The notes under the pieces are model-generated. The model saw only the letters and a list, made by a program, of their open reading frames with translations, was not told the origin of the DNA and did no database searches. Below, one piece after another: positions 8,333-15,828 of a stretch of DNA of 37,680 bases; position 1 is the stretch's first letter; each line of letters begins with the position of its first letter. The DNA comes from a virus, in IMG/VR virus record IMGVR_UViG_3300008113_000174, positions 1 through 37,680 of that record, one strand, 5' to 3'. The position numbers and the translations under genes were made by a program.

Positions 8333-9127
8333 CCGCTTCAAATAACTGGCCTCCAACTTAGGAGCCCAACGAAGCTGGCTAGAGACATTGCTGACGGTGA
8401 GACCCCACTTGGGGCAATGAACGCTATTCCCCGTATTCTGGGACATACAGGCGTAGCAGCAGCCAATGTAGTCTGGGTTGTTGGTCTTGTCGTCCTTCTC
8501 CACCCATTCACCATCCCGCTTCTCATAACGCTCGTGGTGAATCGGGATGTTGTTCTCCTCGATGTACCGCCATACGTCCGCGTGGGTGAAGTGGCGGATT
8601 GGGAACGCCGCAGACGGAGCCCCGATGTTCATAGCCACATCCGAGAACAGGGGCACATCACCCATAATCGGATCGCTGTCTACCGACTTATGGCCGTGGA
8701 ACACTAAGTCGAAGGGGTAGTTGAACGTGCCGGTTGGCTTGCCGTAGATTTCAGTAAGGGCACAAAGGGTGTCTGGCCCCTTGTCTTCGTGCTTCAGGCC
8801 CGTGGGCAGATGAACGGTTCTGGCTCCAATCTGGTAGTAGTTGACTACCTCCATATCCGAACCGACTTCCGCTGCTGCCGTGCTAGCGGGAGGGTAGTCG
8901 ATAACGTGCAAGTCCCACTCCTTCATCACCCGATTGGCGTAGTCATATTTGTGATGCTGGAATGGCTCTCGGTGGAAGATAACCTTCAGTCGCTTGAAGG
9001 TGTTAACCAAATGCAGGACAACCACACTGTCCTTGCCAAAGCTGCACATCACCGCCGGATTCCTTGAGTTCTCAAGGCCAGCCTTGATAGTGAGTTTGGC
9101 TAGGGCGACTTTCTGCTCATAGGTCAT
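8330..9127 (-). CDS. Phosphoadenosine phosphosulfate (PAPS) reductase-like PP-loop protein
   Basis: A 265-residue member of the PP-loop ATP pyrophosphatase/PAPS-reductase superfamily. The SFGKDSVV loop at residues 29-36 binds the phosphates of the adenylyl substrate, and FPIRHFTHADVWRYIEENNI is the helical motif that follows in PAPS/APS reductases and DndC-like proteins. Near the C-terminus four cysteines (C223, C224, C227, C238; CCYAC and HCPKWG) could hold an iron-sulfur cluster or take part in sulfur transfer. Possible roles are sulfonucleotide reduction, or thiolation of nucleic acid as in DndC; the sequence alone does not decide. No dndD, dndE or IscS partner is in the window. It overlaps the upstream virion gene by four bases (ATGA), so it is made with structural proteins. 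Confidence 0.85.
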   Translation of the reverse strand: MTYEQKVALAKLTIKAGLENSRNPAVMCSFGKDSVVVLHLVNTFKRLKVIFHREPFQHHKYDYANRVMKEWDLHVIDYPPASTAAAEVGSDMEVVNYYQIGARTVHLPTGLKHEDKGPDTLCALTEIYGKPTGTFNYPFDLVFHGHKSVDSDPIMGDVPLFSDVAMNIGAPSAAFPIRHFTHADVWRYIEENNIPIHHERYEKRDGEWVEKDDKTNNPDYIGCCYACMSQNTGNSVHCPKWGLTVSNVSSQLRWAPKLEASYLKR

Positions 9128-10899
9128 AGAGCAGCAAGAGCAGCAGTTCCTGCCTTTGCGGCAAGACCAGATGTCAATGCGGCGCCTGCAATACTGCCGA
9201 ACATAGAACTCTTTCCAGCGGACTTGGTAGCAGCCGCCGTCTTCTCCGCAGCCTCCAACGTCTTGTTGGCCGAGTAGATGTTGGCGTTGTAGTTGCTCAG
9301 GTTGGCGGCGTTGGTAGCCGCCAGATTGACACCAGTATTCGGGTCAAACTTCTGGCTGGGAGATACGGTAGAGCCAGCAGTGAAGTAGTTCATTCCACCG
9401 GCCACACCGGGAGCAGGAGTGTTGTAGCCCGTGGCGTTCAACCCGGCATTGCTCACATTGCCGTAAGTGTTCACCTGATTGAGGTTGTATGCGCGATCCG
9501 ACTCACGCAAGCCCTGCGTAGACTGGCCAAGCAGACCCAGATTACGGAGGTAGTCCTGCTGGGCGGTGTAGTTAAACCCACGATTGGCCTCCGCAAAGCG
9601 ATTGGCAGCGTCAGCGTTAAACCGACTCGTATCCAAACCAGTCTGGATATTGAAGCGGTTTACATCTTGCAGGTTGCTGATGTTGAATTGGTCGGCCTGC
9701 ATCCCCGCCTGTTGGTTGGCCAGTGACGCCTGTAGCCCCGTTTGTTGATTGGCAAGGGCCGCTCGCAGGAATGCATCCTGATTGGCCTGCGAAGCCTGCA
9801 ACCCAGTCTGCTGATTGGCCTGCGCCGCACGTAGAGCCGACTCCACGTTGAAGGTGCCAGCCTGTAGACCAGTGGCCACATTGGCCTGCTGACGGGCAAT
9901 GTCAGCCCGAAGAACGTCCGTAGCCAACCCCTGACCGGCCTGTTGGGCCCCCAGAAGCTGAGCGTTAATCCCCTGCGCAGCAGCCAAGTCCTGCATTTGG
10001 CGTTCACGAGAAGCGCCAGCACGGGCAAGCGCCTCCCCAGTGATGCCAAGGTTGTCCTCCAGCCTTCCGCTAGAAGCAAACCGCTCACGCGCCCCTTGAG
10101 TGGCAGCACGAAGCTCTTCTGGGTTGAGCTGGCCCGGGGCCGTCGCCATCCCCAAACCCTGAGCCTGAAGGGCCTGAGACAGCGGGGAAAGCTGCTGATT
10201 GCTTAAAGCCTGCTGATAGAGCGATTGGCCCAGAGCACCAGCGCCCACCTCTCCAGCCTGCACTTGACCTGCTGCGATGCGCTCCGCAGCAATGCGCTCC
10301 GCTGCCACCCGCTCGGCCTGCACCTGCTGAGGGGTGAGCCTTCCGCCAACCCCTAGCTGACCAGCCATAATCCGCTCAGGACTCAGGTCGATGTTGCTAG
10401 GAGCGCCGCCAAGAAGCTGCTTAGACAGGGCATCGTAAGCCGCATTGGTCGAAACACCCCCAAGGGCATCCGACCGATCCATAGCCGACTTCAGGTAGGG
10501 GTTCCCGGCTATGTAAGCTGCAATGGACGCACCACCAAACTGCCCAAACCGATCAACCTCAAACTGCGACTGCGTGCGGGTTTCGTCCCGGGCCACATTC
10601 CCAGCCGTATTGGTCAGGTTTCCAATTAAAGCGGTGAGGGAATTGATATTGCGGTTGCGAGCCGCAATGTCCATATCCTGAAACCGCGTTCCGTACTCCT
10701 GCTCCAGCTTGAAAAGCTGGTCCATTAGCTCTGGACTGAACGAGCTAAGGTAGTTGGCCATTGCCGCACCCGGGTCCACCGTGTACGCACCGGGAGCCCC
10801 GCCCTGCCCCGGCAACTGCACTACGCCACCCGTGGGGTTGTAGTTAGGCTTGGGGTTGTTCACGCCAACAAGACCTAGGTCTTCGGATGTTTCGGCCAT
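9124..10899 (-). CDS. Internal virion-type protein with 11-residue repeats
   Basis: A 591-residue Ala/Gln/Asn-rich protein. Residues about 195-224 repeat a five-residue unit (AERVA, AERIA, AERIA, AGQVQ, AGEVG). Residues 339-437 contain nine uninterrupted 11-residue units starting with AN or FN (ANVATGLQAGT, FNVESALRAAQ, ANQQTGLQASQ and so on), a hendecad periodicity expected of right-handed coiled coils. The C-terminus turns small and hydrophobic (SMFGSIAGAALTSG, then LAAKAG), possibly membrane-inserting. The composition and place next to the nozzle-like gene fit a podovirus internal core or ejection protein similar in role to T7 gp14/gp15; that is inference. It overlaps the PAPS-reductase-like gene by four bases. 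No Shine-Dalgarno is seen. The upstream stop is two bases away. Confidence 0.65.
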   Translation of the reverse strand: MAETSEDLGLVGVNNPKPNYNPTGGVVQLPGQGGAPGAYTVDPGAAMANYLSSFSPELMDQLFKLEQEYGTRFQDMDIAARNRNINSLTALIGNLTNTAGNVARDETRTQSQFEVDRFGQFGGASIAAYIAGNPYLKSAMDRSDALGGVSTNAAYDALSKQLLGGAPSNIDLSPERIMAGQLGVGGRLTPQQVQAERVAAERIAAERIAAGQVQAGEVGAGALGQSLYQQALSNQQLSPLSQALQAQGLGMATAPGQLNPEELRAATQGARERFASSGRLEDNLGITGEALARAGASRERQMQDLAAAQGINAQLLGAQQAGQGLATDVLRADIARQQANVATGLQAGTFNVESALRAAQANQQTGLQASQANQDAFLRAALANQQTGLQASLANQQAGMQADQFNISNLQDVNRFNIQTGLDTSRFNADAANRFAEANRGFNYTAQQDYLRNLGLLGQSTQGLRESDRAYNLNQVNTYGNVSNAGLNATGYNTPAPGVAGGMNYFTAGSTVSPSQKFDPNTGVNLAATNAANLSNYNANIYSANKTLEAAEKTAAATKSAGKSSMFGSIAGAALTSGLAAKAGTAALAAL

Positions 10900-10901
10900 A
10901 A

Positions 10902-11597
10902 TTAAGCGAATTTGGTCTGGCTGGCCAGAACGGTGAACGTAGCAGAGGCGGTCTTAATCACCACGAAGCTGTATGCGTCAATCGAGGAGGCGTTGCCAGC
11001 CGCCGGGGCAGTGCCACCAGCCCACTTTGGGGTGACGGAATTGCCGTCGATTTGCATCCCACTTTGGTAGTAGGCCGTAGCACCCTGCGTAGCCAGCACC
11101 ACGAACGTGAACGAGTCACCCGTGGCCATCATAGCGTTCAGGGTGTTTGATCCGTCCCCGCGCAGGTTGATGGTCCAGTTGCCCGTAGCACTGGCAGTGA
11201 CGTAAGCCACAGCGCCATCAAGGGCATTGAAGTTGACGGTGCCAGACAGCCCTGTACCCGAAATAGAGGCCCTTTCGATCATCTCGTACACCTTGGTGGT
11301 GCCAGACGCAGAAAGAGTCGTAAATGCAGCGGAAGACGGTCCATTGAGGCCAATGGGCGTGCTCTCAATGGACCCAGCCGACATCTGCGAGCTGGTGTTC
11401 CAAGTAGGAGCGCCCGTAGAAAGCTTAGCTGGGGTGATTCCCCCATCCCGAACAATCACTGCCCCGCCAGAAAGCTGCGTCGTGACATTGTCCACCGCGT
11501 TGGCTGCAAACGTGGCGTTGTTGACGGCATTGTTCAGCGTCGTGGCCGTAACGCTGTCGCCCGTGGCGAACGTGTTGCCTGTGGCTAGGATGGGCAT
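10902..11597 (-). CDS. Putative tail-fibre or virion appendage protein
   Basis: A 231-residue Thr/Ser/Ala/Gly-rich protein. The opening (ATGDSVTATTLNNAVNNATF) and the motif GGITPAKLSTGAPTWNT are typical of phage fibre N-terminal regions that precede a receptor-binding or trimeric beta domain. The second half (ATGNWTINLRGDGSNTLNAM and WAGGTAPAAGNASSIDAYSF) recurs as a beta-rich domain at fibre tips. It starts one base after the nozzle gene's stop, so it is probably coupled to it. Function as a short fibre or appendage is inferred from sequence style and context. Confidence 0.65.
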   Translation of the reverse strand: MPILATGNTFATGDSVTATTLNNAVNNATFAANAVDNVTTQLSGGAVIVRDGGITPAKLSTGAPTWNTSSQMSAGSIESTPIGLNGPSSAAFTTLSASGTTKVYEMIERASISGTGLSGTVNFNALDGAVAYVTASATGNWTINLRGDGSNTLNAMMATGDSFTFVVLATQGATAYYQSGMQIDGNSVTPKWAGGTAPAAGNASSIDAYSFVVIKTASATFTVLASQTKFA

Positions 11598-11598
11598 T

Positions 11599-13779
11599 TT
11601 AGGTCTTGGAAGTGGCCGTTGGGTCTGTGGTGGAAGCCTGCACCTTTACGGCTCGCAGCTTGGGGCGTCCTGCAAGCGGGACGATTGAAAGCTGGGCGCC
11701 ATATCCGCGCTTGTTGCCGATTCTACCACGCACGGAGGCGTCTTCACCCACATCCAAAAAGCCACCAAGCAGGTCGGAAACGGTTCCGGCAGAGGTGGTT
11801 GAGTCTGGGTTCTCCACCTCAATCGCAATGCCAGCATTCGACGCCTGTGAGCTGGACGACTCAATGTGCAACTCGTAGGTGGAGAACTTCTTACGCTCCA
11901 TCGTCCCGTAGCTGTATTGCCTCGTCGTTAGCTTAGAGTAGATGGGATAGGCAACGGACGGGACGCCAGCAAACAGGGAGAGATTGTCATTGTTGTCCTC
12001 ACGGCCATCCACCTTGTGGATCGAGCCGGACGGGCTAACCGTGAACATAGACGCCAGCCCGTTGTTCTCGCCCACGATGAGGTTGTCGATGGCCCAACCA
12101 GACGCCCTCACCTCGTCCACGCTCTCCCAGCCCTGATTGAGGAAGTTGTAGACGAGCAGGGCGTTGTTCGTCGTGGAAGCATCCAGCGGGATGGCAAGGT
12201 AGTAGCGGTTGTTGAAATAAGCCGCCACGGCGTTTCCGACGTAGTCCTTGTTAATCCGTGCGATGGTGCCCGCGATAGGCTCCGACAACGGCACGCCAGC
12301 CCCTCTCAAGTTGTAGAGGTCGCCAAAAGCGGCTGCGTACACGCCGTTGTCGGAGAGGAACAGCACCTGATTGCCCACCTGAAGGATGGACCGTCGAGCC
12401 ACGCACCCAATCTCCGAGGTGATGGCAGTGACGCTGGTGTCGGAAATGGCACCGCTGATGCCGCGCACCAAGTGAATAGAGTTGCGGTTGAACACCAGCA
12501 GATTGTCCTCAGCAAACGCCTGCAACCCGACCACGTAATCAGCAATACCCGCCGTGATGCGGTATTGGTTTTGCAGCCGGTCGTAGGTGTTGCTGTCGAG
12601 AATGTCAGACGCGATGATCTCGTCTCGACGATTGCGGTTGGTGTAGCTCCCAGCGGCTGGCTCGTACCAGTAGGGAACCCATAGCCGACGCTGATGATAG
12701 TAGCCCCAGCTCGGGGAGGGCATATGAATGAAGCCCTTCCCGCTACTCACCTTCTTGGACAGGACCACCGAGTTGGGGGCCATATCCCGCACCTGAGCGT
12801 AGAAGTAGAAGGCGTTGCCATCGCCAATGTCGCCCACGGTGTAGGCCACATCGCCCTCCTCCAGCTCAGAGGTTCCACGGTCGATGACGTACACCTTGTC
12901 GCCAACGGCCAGCCCGTGGTTGGTCGCGGCAACCGTTACCACGCCATTGCTGATCTGGCAGTTGACGGCTGCGTCGAAATACACCGGCTGCGTGTAGACG
13001 CCACTGGCCACAGCCGTGAACGCAGGGGAGCCCGTCAACACGCCATTCCACTCCAGCGCGGTTTGGCCCTCGCGAAACAGCAGCACTTTGTCGAAGCACT
13101 GGAGCAGTTCCACGGCACTCGTAATGCTCACCCCGGCAGGGTAGACGACGGTGGTGGAAGCACCTCCGCCCACAGGCGTGGCAATGGCCTCCTTGTTGGT
13201 CGCCCGAATGATGTAGTTGGCGTTGTTGCTGGACGGGTCCGAGAACAGGCAGGAGCCGTAAACGCCAGTGGTGGCCGTAGCCGAGAGCTTAGGCGCCGAC
13301 GTAGTGGCGCTGCTCAGGGCATAGGTTTCGCTGCCAGTGGCGCCAGTGATCGTGAACGTGAAGGTGCTGGCTCCCGTCACCGTGATGAGCCGATTCCCGG
13401 TGGGGTCGATGGTGCCATTAACCCCGTTCACACTCACCAGCGTGTTGCTGCTGAAGCTGTGCGCTGACGAGGTGGTGATCGTGACGGTGGCAGAAGAGCG
13501 GGTGGCGGAGCTGATGTTCACGGTGGCATACAGTTTCCACACGGAGGGGTCTAGGAGTCGAATGGATTCCGTGTTAGCCGTCAGCGTAGGGCCAAAGCTG
13601 TCCAGCCCCTTACGCACCTGCCAAGCGGCCTCAAGGTCCATCCGGCCATTGATGCTCTCCGCCAACTCCCCTTGCGCAAGCTGATCTGGGCGCTTGCGGT
13701 TGTTGAAGCTGGAGAAGCCAACATCCCCGTCGTCGAGCACCATCGTGTCGAGGGCGCCGTATTTGGAGTACCTAGGCAT
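11599..13779 (-). CDS. Tail nozzle / tail tubular B-like protein
   Basis: A 726-residue beta-rich protein. The N-terminus (FNNRKRPDQLAQGELAESIN) resembles the start of podovirus nozzle-type proteins, where a RPDQLxxGE-like stretch often occurs. Repeated strands containing W, Y and G motifs (SPSWGYYHQRRLWVPYW, LLVFNRNSIHLVRGISG, QVLFLSDNGVYAAAFGDLYN) suggest a beta-propeller like T7 gp12 or P22 gp10. Residues about 85-175 and 265-330 look like inserted Ig-like or Ser/Thr-rich beta domains. It should lie below the adaptor and form the distal channel of the short tail. The start ATG overlaps the upstream stop by one base (TAATG). The call is by pattern and gene order. Confidence 0.7.
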   Translation of the reverse strand: MPRYSKYGALDTMVLDDGDVGFSSFNNRKRPDQLAQGELAESINGRMDLEAAWQVRKGLDSFGPTLTANTESIRLLDPSVWKLYATVNISSATRSSATVTITTSSAHSFSSNTLVSVNGVNGTIDPTGNRLITVTGASTFTFTITGATGSETYALSSATTSAPKLSATATTGVYGSCLFSDPSSNNANYIIRATNKEAIATPVGGGASTTVVYPAGVSITSAVELLQCFDKVLLFREGQTALEWNGVLTGSPAFTAVASGVYTQPVYFDAAVNCQISNGVVTVAATNHGLAVGDKVYVIDRGTSELEEGDVAYTVGDIGDGNAFYFYAQVRDMAPNSVVLSKKVSSGKGFIHMPSPSWGYYHQRRLWVPYWYEPAAGSYTNRNRRDEIIASDILDSNTYDRLQNQYRITAGIADYVVGLQAFAEDNLLVFNRNSIHLVRGISGAISDTSVTAITSEIGCVARRSILQVGNQVLFLSDNGVYAAAFGDLYNLRGAGVPLSEPIAGTIARINKDYVGNAVAAYFNNRYYLAIPLDASTTNNALLVYNFLNQGWESVDEVRASGWAIDNLIVGENNGLASMFTVSPSGSIHKVDGREDNNDNLSLFAGVPSVAYPIYSKLTTRQYSYGTMERKKFSTYELHIESSSSQASNAGIAIEVENPDSTTSAGTVSDLLGGFLDVGEDASVRGRIGNKRGYGAQLSIVPLAGRPKLRAVKVQASTTDPTATSKT

Positions 13780-14528
13780 TATTGATAGAGGTAGCGAATC
13801 ACTACGGTTCCGCCTAGGCCGCTGTATCCGGTTCCGGTATCGTCTTCGTATCCGCCGCCATCACCTCGATTGCCGGGGCCAAGGTATGTTCCGTCGCTGC
13901 TAAATGGGCCACCGGCTGCATAATCCAATCCAGTTATAACAGTATCCGTGTATCCCGGGCCTCCATCGGGAGAGCTACCCGCACCACCAGCGCCACCACC
14001 GCCTCCTTGAAAGCCTCCGCCATTATAGCCAAGCCCACCAGACGCAGAAGTGGGCTGAAGGGCGGCTCCTCCGCCAAACGGACCAGAACCACCAGAACCG
14101 CCTGCACTTCCTAACACGGAACTCTGGGACCTGCCAGCTCCGCCGCCAATAGCAGTAATACCGAAGAAGGTACTGTCGCCACCGTTTGTTCCGTTAGCAG
14201 AATTGTAGGCACCCCCTGCGCCGACAACGACTGAATAAGAACCGGACGATGGGGTTTGAGAGGTTCTGAAGACCACGCCGCCAGCACCGCCGCCTTGCTG
14301 TTGTGCAGCGCCACCGCCACCAGCAACGAGAATGTAGTCAATCGTCCTGCCCGAGGGAACCGAAGTTACGGAGAACGTCCCCGAAGACGTAAATGTGTGG
14401 TATTTGTAATTCCCACTAGTGGTGATCGTCCCACCCGTAGCCGATATGAACCCAGCTACGGTTGCATTGATACCAAACAGCCCGAAGGCTCGGGCCCCGG
14501 CTGCGCCTGTGGTGGAGAGGAGCGGCAT
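13779..14528 (-). CDS. Glycine-rich tail-tip/adhesin protein (paralog 5 of the array)
   Basis: A 249-residue protein of the phage glycine-rich domain type. After an N-terminal lead (ATGGTITTSGNYKYHTFTSS) comes a beta strand ending in DYILVAGGGGA and then long Gly-rich runs (GGGFQGGGGGAGGAG), closing with GGTVVIRYLYQ. Such domains occur at phage tail tips. In the T-even/S16 gp38 adhesins, glycine-rich motifs form polyglycine-II helices that present host-binding loops; a similar fold is inferred. It is separated from its four relatives at 15829-19751 by the small-gene and lysis block. TAGGAT-N6-ATG precedes the start and no Shine-Dalgarno is seen. Confidence 0.75.
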   Translation of the reverse strand: MPLLSTTGAAGARAFGLFGINATVAGFISATGGTITTSGNYKYHTFTSSGTFSVTSVPSGRTIDYILVAGGGGAAQQQGGGAGGVVFRTSQTPSSGSYSVVVGAGGAYNSANGTNGGDSTFFGITAIGGGAGRSQSSVLGSAGGSGGSGPFGGGAALQPTSASGGLGYNGGGFQGGGGGAGGAGSSPDGGPGYTDTVITGLDYAAGGPFSSDGTYLGPGNRGDGGGYEDDTGTGYSGLGGTVVIRYLYQ

Positions 14529-14534
14529 ACCCCT

Positions 14535-14540
14535 ATCCTA
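14535..14540 (-). promoter_or_regulatory. Candidate leaderless -10 element (TAGGAT) before the 249-aa Gly-rich gene
   Basis: The minus strand reads GTGG, TAGGAT, AGGGGT, ATG. A TG dinucleotide one base before the hexamer resembles an extended -10. The six-base spacing matches the other late-gene sites. Confidence 0.4.
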
Positions 14541-14591
14541 CCACGCCTAGCTCTTCAGGAACAGGCCTTGCGCTTGGACGAGTAGTCGCCC

Positions 14592-14696
14592 TTACGCGGA
14601 GCCCCATACTCCATCATCCGCTCCTTCTTGCCCTCCCCCTTCTCGTGCATCATCTTGGCCTTCTTGGTCTTGTAGCGTTCGCCGGATTTACTCATA
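14592..14696 (-). CDS. Tiny lysine-rich protein, apparently frameshifted
   Basis: The ATG at 14696 opens a 34-codon frame (MSKSGERYKTKKAKMMHEKG, then GGQEGADDGVWGSA). At a run reading GAGAAAGGGGG on the minus strand, one base skipped would instead continue as EGKKERMMEYGAPRKGDYSS and end in KRKACS at 14555. The Lys/Met-rich shifted continuation matches the composition of the first half and of small Lys/Met-rich phage proteins I recall, whereas the in-frame tail does not. The gene is therefore either a +1 programmed frameshift, a broken gene, or a one-base error in an A3G5 run. No Shine-Dalgarno is visible. Confidence 0.45.
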
Positions 14697-14731
14697 GGAA
14701 TTAGTTTGACTGAAATTGAGATTTCCCTCCA

Positions 14732-14749
14732 CCTCCCCGCTAGGGGAGG
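14732..14749 (-). other. Perfect 7-bp hairpin in a gene gap
   Basis: CCTCCCC and GGGGAGG pair around a four-base loop in the 56-base gap between the 85-aa gene and the tiny lysine-rich gene. On the minus strand it is followed by TGGAGGGAAATC, not a U-tract, so it is not a classical terminator. It may be an RNA stability or processing hairpin. Confidence 0.35.
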
Positions 14750-14752
14750 AAG

Positions 14753-15010
14753 CTAGCAGGACCACAGCACCTTGCGAGCCCAGTAGTTGGCCGAGAGCTT
14801 CCCGTCCCCGCCCTTGATGCCGCCAGACCTAGCGCAGTAGGACTTCCGGCGCTCCAAGGAGCGATGCTGGGTGTAGTCCTTCATCGAGCTATCACCGAAA
14901 TGGACGATCCTCTCCTGCCCATTCGCACAGGCCTTCACCACCTTCTTCTTCCCCGGCCTCCAGCTCTTCATCGGCTGGTTGCACGGCATATCCGCCTTGC
15001 TCTTCTTCAT
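14753..15010 (-). CDS. Small conserved phage protein (DUF6321-like)
   Basis: An 85-residue basic protein starting at the ATG at 15010, which overlaps the upstream stop (ATGA) and has GGGAGG about eight bases ahead. The second half, HFGDSSMKDYTQHRSLERR followed by KSYCARSGGIKG and KLSANYWARKVLWSC, is a motif I recognise from small proteins widespread in environmental phages (FGDxxMxD...H...RR..Y..R...I...S..YW...W). I recall this as DUF6321 but am not certain of the number. Function is unknown. Its cysteines and basic character could suit a virion-associated or nucleic-acid role, but nothing shows this. Confidence 0.7.
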   Translation of the reverse strand: MKKSKADMPCNQPMKSWRPGKKKVVKACANGQERIVHFGDSSMKDYTQHRSLERRKSYCARSGGIKGGDGKLSANYWARKVLWSC

Positions 15011-15186
15011 TTGCTGGCCTCCCGATTCCACTTCCAGATGAGGTAGAAGATGCCCAGAAGGGTGCCAATGAGCCCAGCCACCTGATTGATCTGGGTGAGA
15101 GTGATGGAAGCGGCCACTGGCGTGCTGGCGGCAATAATGTCCCTAGGATGGAGCATCTGAAACAGTTTACCACGATTTGCGCTCAT
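15007..15186 (-). CDS. Small single-pass membrane protein, possible holin
   Basis: A 59-residue protein reading MSANRGKLFQMLHPRDIIAA, then VAASITLTQINQ, then a hydrophobic segment AGLIGTLLGIFYLIW and a basic tail KWNREASK. One clear transmembrane helix (about residues 34-51) and a charged C-terminus fit a small holin or pinholin-like protein in a lysis block. The ATG at 15186 overlaps the o-spanin candidate by 20 bases; an ATG at 15156 is an alternative that avoids this. Neither has a strong ribosome site. The gene ends in an ATGA overlap with the next gene. Confidence 0.55.
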   Translation of the reverse strand: MSANRGKLFQMLHPRDIIAASTPVAASITLTQINQVAGLIGTLLGIFYLIWKWNREASK

Positions 15187-15370
15187 AGTCGGCAATGGCT
15201 TTCAGGGCCTCAGCAGTGAAATGCGGGGCAAACTGAGCCGCTGCCGGGAACTCAGGGTGCTGGAGAAGCTGCTGCACCTTGGGCGTCGTTCCGCACCCGC
15301 ATAGGGCAAGCCCCGTAAGGGCACACAGGAGGGCCATTGCGGGCGTTCTGGATGGCTTGGTCGATGGCAT
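15167..15370 (-). CDS. Putative o-spanin (Rz1-like lipoprotein), embedded start
   Basis: A 67-residue protein with a basic n-region (STKPSRTPA), a hydrophobic core (MALLCALTGLAL) and a lipobox-like LCGC with C26 as the probable lipidated cysteine. That leaves a mature chain of about 42 residues starting CGTTPKVQQ. Outer-membrane lipoproteins of this size encoded in another frame within the end of a small membrane-helix gene are the hallmark of Rz/Rz1 spanins, which fuse the inner and outer membranes in the last lysis step. The first 119 bases lie inside the 15252-15473 gene. It is not proline-rich like lambda Rz1, so the call is contextual. If right, the host is Gram-negative. Confidence 0.55.
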   Translation of the reverse strand: MPSTKPSRTPAMALLCALTGLALCGCGTTPKVQQLLQHPEFPAAAQFAPHFTAEALKAIADYERKSW

Positions 15371-15473
15371 TGTGTGCTTGGACTAGGCGAGCCTCCTGTA
15401 GGGCGTCTAGAAGCCTGTTTAAGAAGGGAACAATCTTAGACAGGGCTAGGACTAGGCCCACTACGCTGGTCAT
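15252..15473 (-). CDS. Putative i-spanin (Rz-like) small membrane protein
   Basis: A 73-residue protein with an N-terminal hydrophobic helix (MTSVVGLVLALSKIVPFL) followed by an amphipathic helix (NRLLDALQEARLVQAHNAID) and a short Cys/Pro-containing tail (CPYGAC). One N-terminal membrane helix plus a periplasmic coil is the i-spanin design. The downstream lipoprotein gene starts inside it in another frame, as for Rz/Rz1. It is shorter than most i-spanins. The ATG overlaps the stop of the upstream 118-aa gene by four bases. A holin is an alternative reading. Confidence 0.5.
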   Translation of the reverse strand: MTSVVGLVLALSKIVPFLNRLLDALQEARLVQAHNAIDQAIQNARNGPPVCPYGACPMRVRNDAQGAAASPAP

Positions 15474-15826
15474 TGCAGGTAGGGGTCTGGGGCTAGGATT
15501 ACCGCTGGATCAAGGCCAAGCTGAGCGCAGATGGCAATGGCAGTTGGGTTATTGTTCCAGAACCAAGCGTAGTTGGTCCAGAGAAACTGTTGCTCAGCGG
15601 GCAATCCGTTAATAACTGCCATTAAGTCTGGAATCTTTCCGGCATCCAATACACGGCTAGTAATCGTGTCTTTGCTTACGCGGTATGGTGGCACGTAGGC
15701 AGTTGGGTCCCAGCCTCCAGCGCGCAAAGCGTTGAACTCCTCTATCGTTACTTGCTGCCAGCCGTCACCGGGCGGCATCGTGTTGCCGAAGTAATACTGG
15801 TTGGTGGTGAGATTGATGTAGGCCAT
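15470..15826 (-). CDS. Hypothetical virion-associated protein, 118 aa
   Basis: The protein opens MAYINLTTNQYYFGNTMPPG and continues with DGWQQVTIEEFNALRAGGWD. An aromatic, Trp-rich second half (FLWTNYAWFWNNN) ends in APDPYLQ. I do not recognise a family. The opening resembles small fibre-assembly or fibre-associated proteins encoded just after fibre genes, and this gene follows four glycine-rich fibre genes. No lysozyme or amidase motif is seen despite the spanin-like genes directly downstream. It starts two bases after the upstream gene's stop and ends in an ATGA overlap with the i-spanin candidate. Confidence 0.5.
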   Translation of the reverse strand: MAYINLTTNQYYFGNTMPPGDGWQQVTIEEFNALRAGGWDPTAYVPPYRVSKDTITSRVLDAGKIPDLMAVINGLPAEQQFLWTNYAWFWNNNPTAIAICAQLGLDPAVILAPDPYLQ

Positions 15827-15828
15827 GG

